The notes beneath the pieces are model-generated. The model saw nothing but the letters and a program-made list of their open reading frames with translations. It made no database searches and was not told where the DNA came from. This document shows positions 35,095 to 47,059 of a DNA stretch of 64,000 nucleotides, in pieces. The position numbers and the translations under genes were made by a program. This DNA comes from Mesorhabditis belari (taxonomy: Eukaryota; Nematoda; Chromadorea; Rhabditida; Rhabditidae). The stretch is taken from contig CAUEEP010000743.1 in the NCBI GenBank assembly GCA_958450365.1, positions 8,673,501 through 8,737,500 on the forward strand, written 5' to 3'. Within the stretch, counting starts at the first letter, position 1, and each line of letters starts with the position of its first letter.

Positions 35095-36800
35095 AGAACA
35101 AGCCAATTGAACAAACGATTAAACGATATGATTGAAAAGATCAACAAAAATCTTATGCACTTCTTGAAATAAAGATTTCTCGATGTTTTCCGTACTTTTG
35201 AAGTACAAAAGTTCACTTTTTCAAATTTGAAATAAACTTGCAAGCAAGCTTGATAACTCGTCCAACTTTTCTCATTTTGTACGTGTTTTTTTTAAACCAT
35301 TTCCTTTTTGAATTCTTCTAAGCCTTTCATCCAGTGTAAAGAGAATTCAACTTAAAAAAAAAACTAGAAAATTTAGAGTTGCCACAAAGCACAACACAAC
35401 AATTTTGTTTATTTTGTTCTAAAAATTTTTCGCTTATTTTTATTGCCAAAATCTTTAGCCGCAATTCATTTCACTGTTTCATTTCCAGAATTAGTCAACT
35501 TATTCAAGGAAATCCCCCAGAACAGGTGATATAAAAAATCACATGACTTTTTCTCAAAGCTGATCACAAAACTGGATGAATTCTCAACGAGTTCAACCGT
35601 AAATTTTGGCCAATTGCCCTTGGCTTGGTCTGGGGGAAATTTGAGGGTAAAAAAAGGCTCTCCAGAAGACACAAGAAGAATTTAGAGGCGTGATCACGCG
35701 GGGAGTGATTTTCCCTGTTAAGAATTTGACTGGAACTGATTAGTTTATTTGAGACTTGAAGCTAGCCTCCTTTTCTTCAGTTTCTCTTCTTCTTTTTGTC
35801 AGCTTTTCTTAGGGAAAATCTTTTCTTTTCTCTTCTTTTCTCTTCTTTTCAATTTCGTTGATGGTTTTCAACTTCTTTCCCTTTTAAATCGCTTTTAAAC
35901 CAAAAGAATTTACTATTTTATTTGAAAGAAATTTCTGATAAGTCGATTAAAAGCTTTTCAAACGTTTTCTAAAAACTTTTCTCTAATTTTATTGAATTTT
36001 TAATAGAAAACCTTCTGACTTTAGTTTCTTTAGTAGAATTTAATAAAATCACTGACTTTAGTTTCTTCTTTACTTTGACTTTAGTTTACTTTACTTTGAC
36101 TTTAGCTTCTTCTTTACTTTGACTCTAGTTTACTTTACTTTGACTTTAGCTTCTTCTTTACTTTGACTTTAGTTTCTTCTTTACTTTGACTTTAGTTTAC
36201 TTTACTTTGACTCTAGTTTACTTTACTTTGACTCTAGTTTCTTCTTTACTTTGGCTTTAGTTTTCTTTACTTTGACTTTAGTTTCTTCTTTACTTTAGAC
36301 AATCAATTAAGATTTGACCCTTAGAACCACTAATTGTTTTTCTTAGTTGTAGTGATTCCAAATCACTCTCTCTGTCAGCCACTAAACATCATTTTCAAGA
36401 GGCAATACAGTGGTCAGCAGAGTGGGGAAAATCACCCCTTTCCCCGCCGTTCTCTTTGACTTTCTTTCTCCTATCCACTCCCCTTTTTCATTCACTCTTT
36501 TCCCCCAATTCCTCTCTTCTCAAATTGACTCTGATCCCTTTTCTCGTCTCGTCACTCATTTTTAGTTGTGCCCGTTCTTTTTCGTAGTTCGTAACATATG
36601 CAGTTCAACACCGTTCCACTTGTTCACCATAATTTTAAATCGATCTCTTTCTATTATTTTCTAACTCTAACTAAAGAAGAGGCTTTTTTTCTTTATATAA
36701 TTTGTCTTGATGCTCGTCTTTTTTTTACTTTTTCTTCAAGTTTAATATCTTTACATTTGTTCATTAATCACTTTTCTTTAACTACTTTTTATCAATTCTC
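35095..36800. other. spacer between chemoreceptor and aminopeptidase
   Basis: Holds a tract of ctttgactttagtttcttctttactttg repeats (about 36040-36300). A minus-strand 68-codon ORF (35672-35466, MSSGEPFFTLKFPP...) has no recognised domain or splice partner. Nothing else supported. Confidence 0.5.
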
Positions 36801-36846
36801 GTTTCAGGCTTAGAAAAGGATTTACTCAAACTCCGTTCGCCCAAAA
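36801..36846 (+). promoter_or_regulatory. probable trans-splice acceptor of the aminopeptidase
   Basis: ttctcgtttcag ends at 36807, 39 bases before the chosen ATG, with no upstream exon found; this fits spliced-leader addition. Confidence 0.55.
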
Positions 36847-39800
36847 ATGTCCTTCAATTTGAGGAGGTGAGAAAAAAAGATGATTTAAAATTGATTGGAT
36901 ATTTTGTTTTTATTTGTATACAAGTTGTACGCTCGTTTATTACTGTAGAGTAATAAGTATTGGTAAGTATTTGGTAAGTAATTAAGTAATTAAGTAATTA
37001 AGTAATTAAGTAGTTAAGTAATTAAGTAGTTAAGTAATTAAGTAATTAAGTAAGTATTGGACAACGATAACGAGATCCGATCTTTTTATTGTGCAGAAAA
37101 GATTCAAGAACACTAAAGTATATGTGCTTTCAATAGTAAAATGAGTTTCCACATGTAATTCTGTCAATTTTCTGTATCCATCGAAATTCAGCCTGCTCTC
37201 GTGTCCGATCGTTCGTGCGACAACCATCTCCGATCCGATTTACGATGGAGTACTAATCGTGTCGAATTGTGTGAACACCGCTAGTCAATATCAACCACTC
37301 AAAACGATCGGACAAACGCTTATCGATTATGCATCGGTTTGTGAATTCTTAAAACTGAATAACCCAGCTTGTTTATAATTGTTTTGCTTTTCACAAATCA
37401 ATAACCTAAGCCTAAAGAAGTTTATCGTTTTTTTGGGGTGATCTGAAAGGCGTTTGCATAGCTTCATCGAATGTATAAATACTGTAAATTGTATAATTCA
37501 AAAACACCTTTTCTGATTACCGTATTTTCTCTAATAGTAGTGCACCAAAAGCTTCCCCTAAATTACTCGAAATCTCGAGAACCGCTTATCAGAATCTATC
37601 GATGTGGGGTCGGAAAATGTAGCTGACGATGAGATCTAGTGGGGGATTTAAGTGTTGAGCTTCTGCAAAAGCTTGAAAACCGTAAAACAGTCACCAACTC
37701 GGCTCGCCGAGGTGCACTACTAATAGAGAGAATACGGTAACAATCAAACTCTATACGTTTTGAAATGTGATCAGTGACACTCAAAGAATCGAACAACAGC
37801 TGAACTATGTTGCTATCGCTCTCATAGGTGACTCTCACCTAATTCCCCATTGTCTTTCTTTTGAATTCAAAAACTAGACTCTATATCAATTTTTCTCTTC
37901 ATTTTTGCAGCTTAACAAATCCGTGCACTCAACCGCCTCACTCATCCCAGTCTCAAAATCGGAAGTGCCAAGCGGCCGATTGATCTTTTCCGGGACGGGA
38001 CCATTGGAAAGAGATTATGACGACGTGAGACGCTTCTCCCAGGCTGCAACGAGAGCTATGAAATTGTGAGTGAAATATTTCAACGTGAATAAGCAGTAAA
38101 GATCCAACCGTGGAAATAATAATGTCGTAAAGTCGGATATGTTTCTTTAAAAAAGTACGCAAAGCCTGAAGCCTTCAAACTATATTTCTGGCTTTGCTTT
38201 GAGGGGAATCTAAGGGTGTTCTTTAGTAATCTTAATTGCTAAAACTCTTAAAAAAAAAAAAGCGCCCAGTAGACATAGGCTTTTGTAGAAAACGAGTCAG
38301 TTCCACGTTTTAACAAACAGTTCTACTTTTCTAAAGCGTGGATACAATGCTATGTTGAGCTTTAGAAAAAAAGAGCTGTTTGCTAAAACGTGGAAATGAC
38401 TCGTTTTCTACAAAAAGCCTATGTCTATTGGGCGCTTTTTTAAGAATTTTAGCAATTAGGATTACCAAAGAACACCCTTAGATTCTTCAAAGCATTTAGA
38501 TCTAACATTTAGATCTAGCATTTAGATCTAACATTTCGAATCCAGCTGTCTTGATCTCCGCTTTCTCTAGCCTACCCGTCCACTACGTGACTTCTGATTT
38601 CGAAAGCCTTCCCCTCATCGCACTTTGCCCCTTCTTCCCATTTCTAATTCCATTCTTGTATTCCATTGTTTCTTTATCAAATGACGACACTTCCCCGTGG
38701 ATAATCCTTAATTTCTGGCGTCTCGGCTATCAGTTTTCAACGAAATTTCCCGGGCATGGATAAGTTTTTGCCTCTTCATTTCTTTGTTTGAGAGACAATG
38801 CCAGCTGGATTTGGAGAAGTGGATGACAGCTAGAGAGCTGACAATTCAAAAAACTGACAAAGAGCTGACAATTCAAAAGACTACGAGAGTATTTGATAAA
38901 ATCTTGAATTTCCACTCAAGAATGGGTTTTCTAAAGAATAAGGTTCGGATGGATTGAAAGATAGATTAACAGATGAACTTATCGATATTGTCTCAAAAAA
39001 TAGCCTCTAAACAAAGAATGAGGATCGATTAGCAGCTTCTGATTTCCCATAACTATGACGATCTAACAATTCGGCTGACACCAGCATGATTTCAAAATGA
39101 AAAATAGAGCTTAATTCAATGAGCAGCTAAAAACCCTAATTGTTGTCTGGTCTAGATTCAAAGAATTCTCAACAATCGATTGTTCCCCGATCACTTTTTG
39201 ATTGCCCCGTTTACAACTTATTTTCCTCGACAACTCCCCACATGACATGAATCGGAAGCCTGTCTATTTCTCAAGTCCTCCCCTCCACTCGTGTCAATCT
39301 GTTATCACCCTCGCTTATCAAGCAATACCCCAAAAATTTTCCTCGAAAAATTTGGAAAAATTGGAAAGTCCACGCCGGAAGACTTGTGTGGGCGTCATCT
39401 GCGAGAAATTCTTGGCATGATACGAAAAAATTGTGTGCCTCGCTCAGCAGAATTTGCGAGCGTGCGAATTGTTCGCATAATTGCTTGTAGGATCCGTGTT
39501 CCCATGAAGTCGTAAAAAGATTTCTCAATTTTCTGATAAAAAAGCGCTGTGATTTTTCGCGCCTTTTCGGTTTTCTAGAATTCTAATCGATATTCATTTT
39601 ATGGTTACGAGTTTGCGTGATAAAAATTAAAGCAAAGATCACTGGAGGGGAATTGATGAAGTCAAAGAATTGAGAGAGTTTTCGGCTTTGGGGATTTGGT
39701 TAAAGCTAGAGGCTAAAGCTAAAGGCTACTAGTACTTAGATCTAGTATTTGATCTAGAGGCTTCCTTTAGAAATAGACCCATATTCTATACTAGATTCTG

Positions 39801-42066
39801 GGCTCTATAGCGAAATCGGTTACAGAACAAGCTAATCTTTTGCAGAGCTCTTTCGGCCGGTCTCCGTTCTCCACTCCTTGTCACCGTCCCAAATGCGGCT
39901 CATCCGCATGCGGAATTCGTTTCCGCTCTCGGCGCTCTCATGCCATCATACACTCCACTCAACGTTCGCCTTGAGGAAAACAAGCAAAAACTCGAGAGAA
40001 TCGGATTACTATCAGTAATAGAACTATTAGAAATAGATAAGTAAAAGTTTTAGGAGTGTACATCGATCGACAAATTGCTGCTAGCCATGGAAGAGGCGTT
40101 CACCGTTTCTCGAGACGTCGGAGAAACTGATCCACAACGAATGGCTCCACCCCGAGTCGCTGACTACATCGAGGTCAGAAATTAAACTAAATATCAAATA
40201 TCAGCTTCTACTTGTACTTGACCTCTGAATTTTCCGTTTGAACGCCAATAGGCGTGCGTGCAACGAAAAAAATGACATATCTCGGCTAGTTTTGCTCCGA
40301 TCTTTTGGATTTTGATATCATTTGACGCAGAATTTCATTTTCTATCAATTGAAATGAAAATCAAAAAGATTGAAGTGAAATTAGCCAGCATTTGGCATTT
40401 TCCGTTGGCTACCTATTGACGTTGACCCGGAAAATCCCCCTTTACAGTCTTTTTAACTCTATGTCCATATCTAGGAAGCCTTTTCGGGCAGTTCGATTAA
40501 AGTGGAAGTGACGTCGGATCAAGATGAAATCGCTAAAGAATACCCATTGATGGCAGCCGTGAATCGAGCGGCTAGTGGGATCAAAGAGCATCATGTATGT
40601 GGAAAAAAAGCCTCTTTCTCTCATTTTTCTCCTACATTTAGGCGCGTCTCATTCGACTCGAGTACAATCCCGAAGGGAAAATCGATGAGACTTATTTCTT
40701 TGTCGGAAAGGTTAGTGGAATGTCGGAGAGGTTATCCGCGAATGCTCAAAACAAAGACCCATTCAGGGAGTGACCATCGACACCGGTGGTTGTGATCTCA
40801 AGGTGAACGGAGTGATGCACGGAATGTGCCGTGACAAGTTCGGAGCCGCTGTCGTTGCCGGTATCTTCAAGATTCTTGATTTGTTGAAACCAAAAGGAAT
40901 CAAGGTAAAGAGTGAAGACTTTTAATCGCTAAAGTGACTCTTTAAAAAGCTCTTTCAGGCGATCGGCTACATGTGTATGGTGCGTAACAGCATCGGCTCC
41001 AAAGCGTACACCTGTGACGAAGTAAAACGCAAATCAACTACAATATGCTAATTATATCTTAGGTGATCACCGCTCGATCGGGTCGTCGAATCCATATTTA
41101 CAATACGGATGCCGAAGGGCGGATAACGATGCTTGATCCATTGACGCGCGCAAAAGACGAGGCTTTGCACGAGGCGAATCCCGTATGTTTTTATTCCTAT
41201 TCTTATGCGAACGGGCATAGATGCATCTTTAAATCAAAATGAAATGAGAATCCTTTTCTTTAGGAATATATCCTAAATCTCTGAATTCTTCTTTTCTCTT
41301 TAGCATCTTTACACCCTTGCCACACTCACAGGCCATGCCGCATTGACCTATGGATATTATGCGGCTTTCATGGACAATGGACCGGCAAGGGTGAGTTAAA
41401 TATGGGTGGAGTACGTCGTTTACGATGCAATCCGTTTACAGCATGCCCGCACAACGCACAAGATCCAAAGTGCTGGCGATGCTTACGGGCAACCCGTCGA
41501 GATCAGTCGATTACATTTTGAGGTTTAGTGGCAAAACAGATATACAGATCCTAACGAGAAATTAGGATTACGATTTCCACAATGCCGAGGGCGAACAAGC
41601 CGATGTGCGTCAAGGGAACACGAGACCCTCAGTGCAGACATTGAGAGGACACATGACACCGGCCGCTTTCCTAATAAAAGTAAGCCGACAGCCACGACAA
41701 AGCGATCAATTTGCACTTATAAGCAACTTTTCGAACGCCATCTTTTTCCTTTCCAACGGTTACCAGTAAAGTTTTATATTTAACAAAAAAAATCCACCCT
41801 AGCACTCGCAATTTCAGGCTTCCCGCCTCGATGAGCACGACCAAAGCTCGGCCAATCCACTCAAATTCACCCATATTGACATGGGATCTTGTTGTGGTAA
41901 GCATCCATTATATTTCTTCTATATAACTATAAACTTAAGAAATATAATAAACAAAGCTTAAGTAATCGCAAAACAAACTATTACACTGTAAAGTATAAAC
42001 GTTGTTATAGGAGAGCATCCAACAACATCAACACCCAATCCATTAGTGGCTCTTACGGCTGGGTAA
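36847..42066 (+). CDS. lap-1: leucine aminopeptidase, peptidase family M17
   Basis: Cytosolic dizinc/dimanganese exopeptidase removing N-terminal residues. Fifteen exons: 36847-36866, 37192-37336, 37911-38065, 39846-40014, 40054-40173, 40475-40594, 40642-40710, 40767-40904, 40959-41021, 41063-41182, 41304-41390, 41442-41522, 41566-41679, 41818-41896, 42011-42066; phases fit (511 aa, typical for M17). Seen: N-terminal VRATTISDPIYDGVLIV; VGKGVTIDTGGCDLK carrying the metal-binding Lys and Asp; MHGMCRDKFGAA with the third Asp; the family signature NTDAEGR with the last Asp/Glu pair and Arg; and HLYTLATLTGHA. All metal ligands expected from bovine LAP are present. Intron 3 (1780 nt) holds a palindromic MITE. 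AATAAA at 42080-42085. The symbol follows the nematode orthologue by resemblance only. Confidence 0.93.
37519..37738. mobile_element. MITE family B copy
   Basis: 220 bp, TA-flanked, ends CCGTATTTTCTCTAATAGTA / TACTAATAGAGAGAATACGG, in intron 2 of the aminopeptidase. Confidence 0.85.
38211..38480. mobile_element. palindromic MITE with TAAGGGTGTTCTTTAG ends
   Basis: The arms (about 38211-38320 and 38370-38480) are inverted copies including the matching segments cccagtagacataggc and gcctatgtctattggg. TA flanks; the palindrome continues a few bases into the flank. In aminopeptidase intron 3. Confidence 0.8.
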
Positions 42067-42420
42067 GTTAAATCGTGTAAATAAAATCATCAAGCCTTTC
42101 AGACTCATCCTTCCTCGCCTGTAACTCGTCTAGTAATCAACTTTCTCGTCAATTTTTCTCTTTCTCTTCTAAAAGGCGCTAAATATTCTGCAGGGTGGCT
42201 ATAGAAATTTTCATTTCCTGTACTTTTGAATCTTGTTCATAGAATGTGATTTACGACAACAAATAAATGATTCAAATAATTTTAATAGATAAGAACAAGA
42301 AGTGAGAATGTGCAAAAGAGATATACCCGTACAGAAAAAGGCAGATGCCTTAGATCAGAAATAAGAAAAACAAAATAACAAATACAGATAACTGACTAGA
42401 CACATTTGAGACAAACCTTG

Positions 42421-44439
42421 TTATTTCTCTTCAGGATCATCAATGCCATGGTCATTGATCGCAAATGTGGCTTCTGCTTCAGGAAGCGACGGGGACTGAT
42501 GTACCTGAAATGGGGATCATTATAAAAATTCAAACAAATAAGTAAAATCATCAAAATACCTTGCACACTCTTTGTTCGGCTTTTCCTTTCCTGAATCCAA
42601 GTCGAGTTGTGCTCATGTGCGCGACGACATTTCCACCAATGGGCTTCTTGGGATCAGACTGGTACATTCCCCCTCCACCATCAACTTGTGCTGTCACCTA
42701 AAAATTTTTATCAAGGAAGTCAATAAACTACATACCCTAAATGCTGTATTAGAATGACACCTCACTTACATGAAATAGTTTTTTTTGAGAGTATTGCATT
42801 TACCTAGGCTTTTACGTCGTCGAAGTTCAGAGGTACCAACCTCTCGGCAGAATCATTGCTTGACCGTATTTCCACATATTTTAACCGATTTCTCGCTTTG
42901 TATTTACTCCTTTTGGTGTTTATTAAGAAAATAATTATTTGGAGCACTTCACATCAGAAGATTTCAAGTTTGAAAATTTGAAAACCAATAGTTGAATTCC
43001 CTGAGGCCTGAGCCGAGCAGCGATACTTTTTGTGATCCGTAGTGGTCATTCGAGTAAAAAATAAAACGACACCCTCTAATAGAATGACACCCTACGGGTA
43101 TCGAAAAATCGAATGACATGTCATTCTAATACAGCATTTACGGTAAATGACCTGCCTGATTGGTTATTATCACAGCAACTCCAAAAATGTCAGCCAAACG
43201 AGCTAAGCATCTCATCAATTTGGCAATAGCTTGTTGTCTTGAGGCTAACTCTCCGCGACCAGTGTAATCGTTTCTGCAAAAAAAAAATAAACCTGCAGAA
43301 ATAAAGATTTGCCGTTGGTAAAGTTTTATTTTAACTTAGGAAGCTACCTGAATGGAGCAATAGCACAATCGACCACAATCAGGGCATATCGACTTTCAGC
43401 CATCATTGCTCCAGCTTGTTCAAGAAGACTCATTAAGTGCTCCGAATTATAGCACCTAAATTAAAAATGACCGCTCCGACAAATTAAATAATTAAAAGAA
43501 AAATATTTCAGTTTTTGATTTGAAGATAAAGAACAAACCTAGCAACGGCAACATTTTCAAGCACACTAGCACCATCAAGACCAAGCCTAAAATAATACTT
43601 TGGTTAAATTAATTAATTGAAATTTCTTACTTCTGAGCGATGGCCACTAATCGTTCAGGTCGAAACGTGTTCTCCGTGTCAATGTACATGCACTTGCCTT
43701 CAGCTCCACCCATTTCCTATTTTAGTACAGATTAAAGAAACAAATTATCAACCAACCACGGGCATTTGGCAAGTGACAGCCAACATATGACAAAGCTGCG
43801 TCTTTCCTGTTCGATATTCACCAAAGAACTAAAGCATCATATTTAAAGACATTTAATAGAGTGTTTACTTCTGTAATTGATCCCGTCTCAACTCCACCAC
43901 CCAATATACGATCCAGATTTGCACTACCGGTTCTAAAAGAAAATTCATTGTCAATACATATCTCAATTATTACCTAATTTGCACAAGATTGCTTCGCTTC
44001 ACATGAACATCGCTAGCGGTAGTGAAGCCCATTGGAACAAATTTATGCGCTTCGGCCTAAACATATTAATTCAAACTCCGTAGAGCAAACTAACAAGCGT
44101 TGCTAATTTACCAATCAATTGAAATTAGCATTGCAAAAAACAAGGATACCTGAAGGCGTTCGGCTTTCTGATCCGAGATTCCCTTAATGACGAGTAAATC
44201 CTTTCGTGGAGCAAAAGCGATCGCCTCGACGGTATGATATCCAGCCGCTTTCAACAACGTAATGTCACGGGCAACAAAGCCGCAAGTCTAAGCATAAAAG
44301 CCTTATTTACTGGAAAGAAAGCTCCCACCTCAAGCTTTTCGACCGGAATGTAAGCTACTTCGAGCTCTTCTTCTTGCAGGATTCCTTGCAGTGAAGTCGT
44401 TTGTTCTTGTTTCCTTTCACGAACTGCTTGAGCGGCCAT
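42421..44439 (-). CDS. rad-51: RAD-51 recombinase
   Basis: Nuclear RecA-family ATPase that forms filaments on ssDNA and drives strand exchange in meiosis and repair. Exons in order: 44439-44329, 44287-44150, 44056-43974, 43932-43869, 43828-43757, 43716-43631, 43586-43539, 43455-43348, 43273-43156, 42697-42560, 42504-42421; 349 aa. Seen: N-terminal HhH region ([20 protein letters not shown]); [20 protein letters not shown]; Walker A GEYRTGKT (usually GEFRTGKT); [12 protein letters not shown] (usually TEGTF; the Glu is kept); Walker B LIVVDC (usually VDS); DYTGRGEL loop 1; [13 protein letters not shown] loop 2; and [13 protein letters not shown]. The intron after 43156 uses a GC donor (CAG|gcaggt); a GT alternative 4 bases on breaks the frame. 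An acceptor ttttag abuts the ATG, suggesting trans-splicing. It lies about 470 bp downstream of the PICOT stop on the same strand. Confidence 0.95.
42735..43143. mobile_element. MITE with CCGTAAATGCTG ends in rad-51
   Basis: Ends CCCTAAATGCTGTATTAGAA and TTCTAATACAGCATTTACGG flanked by TA (42733-42734, 43144-43145). It occupies 409 of the 458 bases of a rad-51 intron, starting 10 bp from the GC donor; removing it and one TA leaves a 47-nt intron. Confidence 0.85.
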
Positions 44440-44450
44440 CTAAAAATAAA
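44440..44450 (-). promoter_or_regulatory. trans-splice-type acceptor at rad-51 ATG
   Basis: tttatttttag directly precedes the ATG, leaving no room for a 5' UTR unless a leader is added. The upstream same-strand gene ends about 470 bp away, so operonic (SL2-type) processing is possible but unproven. Confidence 0.55.
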
Positions 44451-44908
44451 GTAATCTTATTGAAGTAGAAAACAAAAGTTTAAATGGTAAAATTGAACTA
44501 GTGGATCAGACAAATTTGCATAATGGCACGATGTTTGAATTTTTCGACAGCGCGGGTTGGCGAGATAGTGGATTGAGTGGAGAGAGTGAGAGAAATGGAC
44601 AGAGAACTCTCCATAAACCGGTGCAAACGTGTAACTAATGGGAATTTCTTTTAGGCTATACACCATGTGCTACACAAAATTCAAAATTTGTTGACCTAAC
44701 GAACAAAAACTATTTTATAAAGCGGCTTTGCACCGCAATCCATTAATCTCAAATCATTTTAGATGTATCGATCAATGCATTAAAAAAACATCAAACGTAT
44801 TTAAATAAACTTCTTAATAAAGCAACTTTATTTACTGGGCAAATCAAAGAAAAAACAAAACTTAAGCAACCAAAAACTGGAATAATCACAAAAAACGATA
44901 AAAATAGA

Positions 44909-46358
44909 CTAGGCTTTACGAGGCAAGCGTTCCACGAAGTCGTTATCCTTGAGCTCTTCACGTATCACGTCCAAACCACCGATAAGTTCACCATCCAAGT
45001 AGAGTTGGGGATACGTTGGCCAGTTGCTGTATTCTTTCAAACCCTAAAACTCCAGTTTTTTTTTAAAAGATACGATTTTAAAGATTAATTTTCAAAAGAA
45101 TGTTTTTTACCTGTCTAACTTCTTCGTCGCCCAAAATGTCAAACGTTCTGAAATCCACTTTTGCGTCGTTCAATAGTCCGATTATTTGCTTGCTGAAACC
45201 TAAAAGTAAAAAGAACTTGTGCATATTAAAATACAAAGCTACCGCAGCGTGGAGTCTCCTCATTACCCTTCATGAATAACATCAAGCGACTCGCGTTGAT
45301 TAATAGCTTCAAACGATTGTTGAGTGTCTAAATTGAATAAAATTTTAACTACAAAATGTACAAAAAAATTGAACATTACCTCTTTTTTCGGAATCCTTGC
45401 AACAAAATCGGCATCCTGAAGCTCTTCTCGAATCACATCCAGCCCGCCGACAAGCTCTCCATCCAAATAAAGCTGTGGATAAGTTGGCCAGTTGCTGTAT
45501 TCTTTTTAGGCCCTAAATTTTACTTTTTAACAAGCTCTCGAATTGCCCATTACCTGTCTAACTTCTTCATCGTTCAGAATATCAAATGTGCCGTATTCAG
45601 CATTGATTCCGTTGAGGAGGTCAATTGTCTGACGACTGAAACCTAAAACAAAAAACTGATTAACGATACAAAACATTTTGCCAACCACAACGAGGAGTTG
45701 TAGCGTCTCCCTTCATGAAAAGCATCAATCGCTTTGTGCTGATTAGTCTCTTCAAACGGTCATTTAAATCCTAACAAGATTAGTACAAATTGAAGAACAA
45801 AAGTTTAAACTTCTTTAACTGGAGCAGAAACTGATGCTACGTGCGATCCAGAAAACTTCAAAATTTGCGTCCGAATCTCGATTGGTTGAAATCCATTCAC
45901 TCGGGCAACTTCCCTCCCTTTCTAAAAACAAAGATATCAATCATAAAAAACAATAACAAACCTTGTAAAAGATTGTGGTCGGTGCGGCGGTGACATTTGC
46001 GGCCAAAGAAGCTTCTGGCACCTCTTCCGCGTCAATGTAGGCAACTTCATACGTAGTCGTTGCTTCAGCCTAAAGTTTACATATGAGCTGTGAATAAGCT
46101 TAAGCCTTAAGAAAAAAACTTTAACATTTATAAGCTTATTCTTGATTTAAATTATTGCTGAATTAATTCCAAAAAGCACCAACCTTAAGATCATCGAGAA
46201 CTTGGTTCAATTGTTGACATTGTGGAGCCCACGAAGCGTAGAAGTGCACAATCGAGAGGCTAAAACGACAAATTAAAATAAGAATTTAGCAATATATTCC
46301 ACTTGTCATTTGAAGTGAGCGATTTGAAATCGTTTTCGTTGTTCAATTGCGTGGGCAT
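44909..46358 (-). CDS. PICOT/GLRX3-type thioredoxin-glutaredoxin protein, apparent frameshift
   Basis: Monothiol glutaredoxin that carries Fe-S clusters in cytosolic iron handling. Exons in order: 46358-46303, 46259-46184, 46069-45962, 45921-45811, 45770-45686, 45642-45554, 45512-45380, 45327-45243, 45199-45111, 45043-44909; about 321 aa. One Trx-like domain ([17 protein letters not shown]) is followed by two Grx domains, each with KG...PRCGFS (monothiol CGFS), DILxDEEVRQ and [14 protein letters not shown]. The exon 45512-45380 is 133 nt although its neighbours demand a multiple of 3: the start reads GGCCTAAAAAGAATAC where the second Grx domain has GGTTTGAAAGAATAC, one base fewer. As given, the frame hits TAA there. 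A sequencing error in the T5 run (45504-45508 region, plus strand) or a recent mutation would explain it. Confidence 0.88.
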
Positions 46359-47059
46359 CGTTGAAATCCCGCGCGAAAGGGTGAAAACTAAAAATAAAGC
46401 TAAAATTTTAACGGTTTAATGAAAATAAAATGAAAACATAAGAAAGTGGTTGCAGAAAGCTTATCTTCAAGGATATGTAAGTGCTTTTTAAGTATTGCAG
46501 AATATCTAACAGGTATAATCTAATATCTAAAGGTTATAGGAACGGATCTATAAAAATGAAACGGTTGAACCCCACAAATTTTCTTTCAATGATGAAAAGA
46601 GAGCACAAAAAATATAAATAGCAGACAAACTTCAATCATCCAGGGATACGGTAGCTGATCCATGCTTAAACAACAATTCCTTCTCGCTGTTTTCGACTTT
46701 GCTTTATTCCTTTTGCTGCAAATATTCAATCAAGCGACTAAATATCTTCAAGAATCACACAAGTCTTATTTAAACAAGTGTAAACAAGTATTAAACCACA
46801 TCATTTCTTCAGTCTTGTCTTCTCGATGCATCGTCTTCTTTGATATCTCTTTTAAATCAACGAATATTTATTTTTCTATGTACAAAAAGCTTCAACCCTC
46901 TCCAAAAGAATAGAAAATACTCAATTCCACAAATTTATGTACAGACAAATAAATGTGTGTAGTGCAGTGAAAAATAAATGCAACTTTCAAAGAGACCCCG
47001 GTCCCGAACTCCAATGGATAACTGAGATCATAAATAACGATATTAGAGCCAATAGATTT
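46359..47059. other. spacer between PICOT start and tyrosine kinase 3' end
   Basis: Same-strand intergenic DNA, presumably the kinase 3' UTR plus the PICOT promoter. A plus-strand open frame at 46662-46913 has no recognisable domain. Confidence 0.5.

Noticed and set aside
34526..35243. Several ORFs on both strands (GIGIGVG, ANPNAN, MPIPMP type)
   Set aside because: Hexamer repeat in the chemoreceptor 3' UTR reads open in most frames.
35466..35672. Minus-strand 68-codon ORF as a small gene
   Set aside because: No domain, no flanking splice or polyadenylation evidence; kept only as a note in the spacer entry.
38551..38763. 70-codon ORF in aminopeptidase intron 3
   Set aside because: No homology recognised and it would interrupt the conserved aminopeptidase frame.
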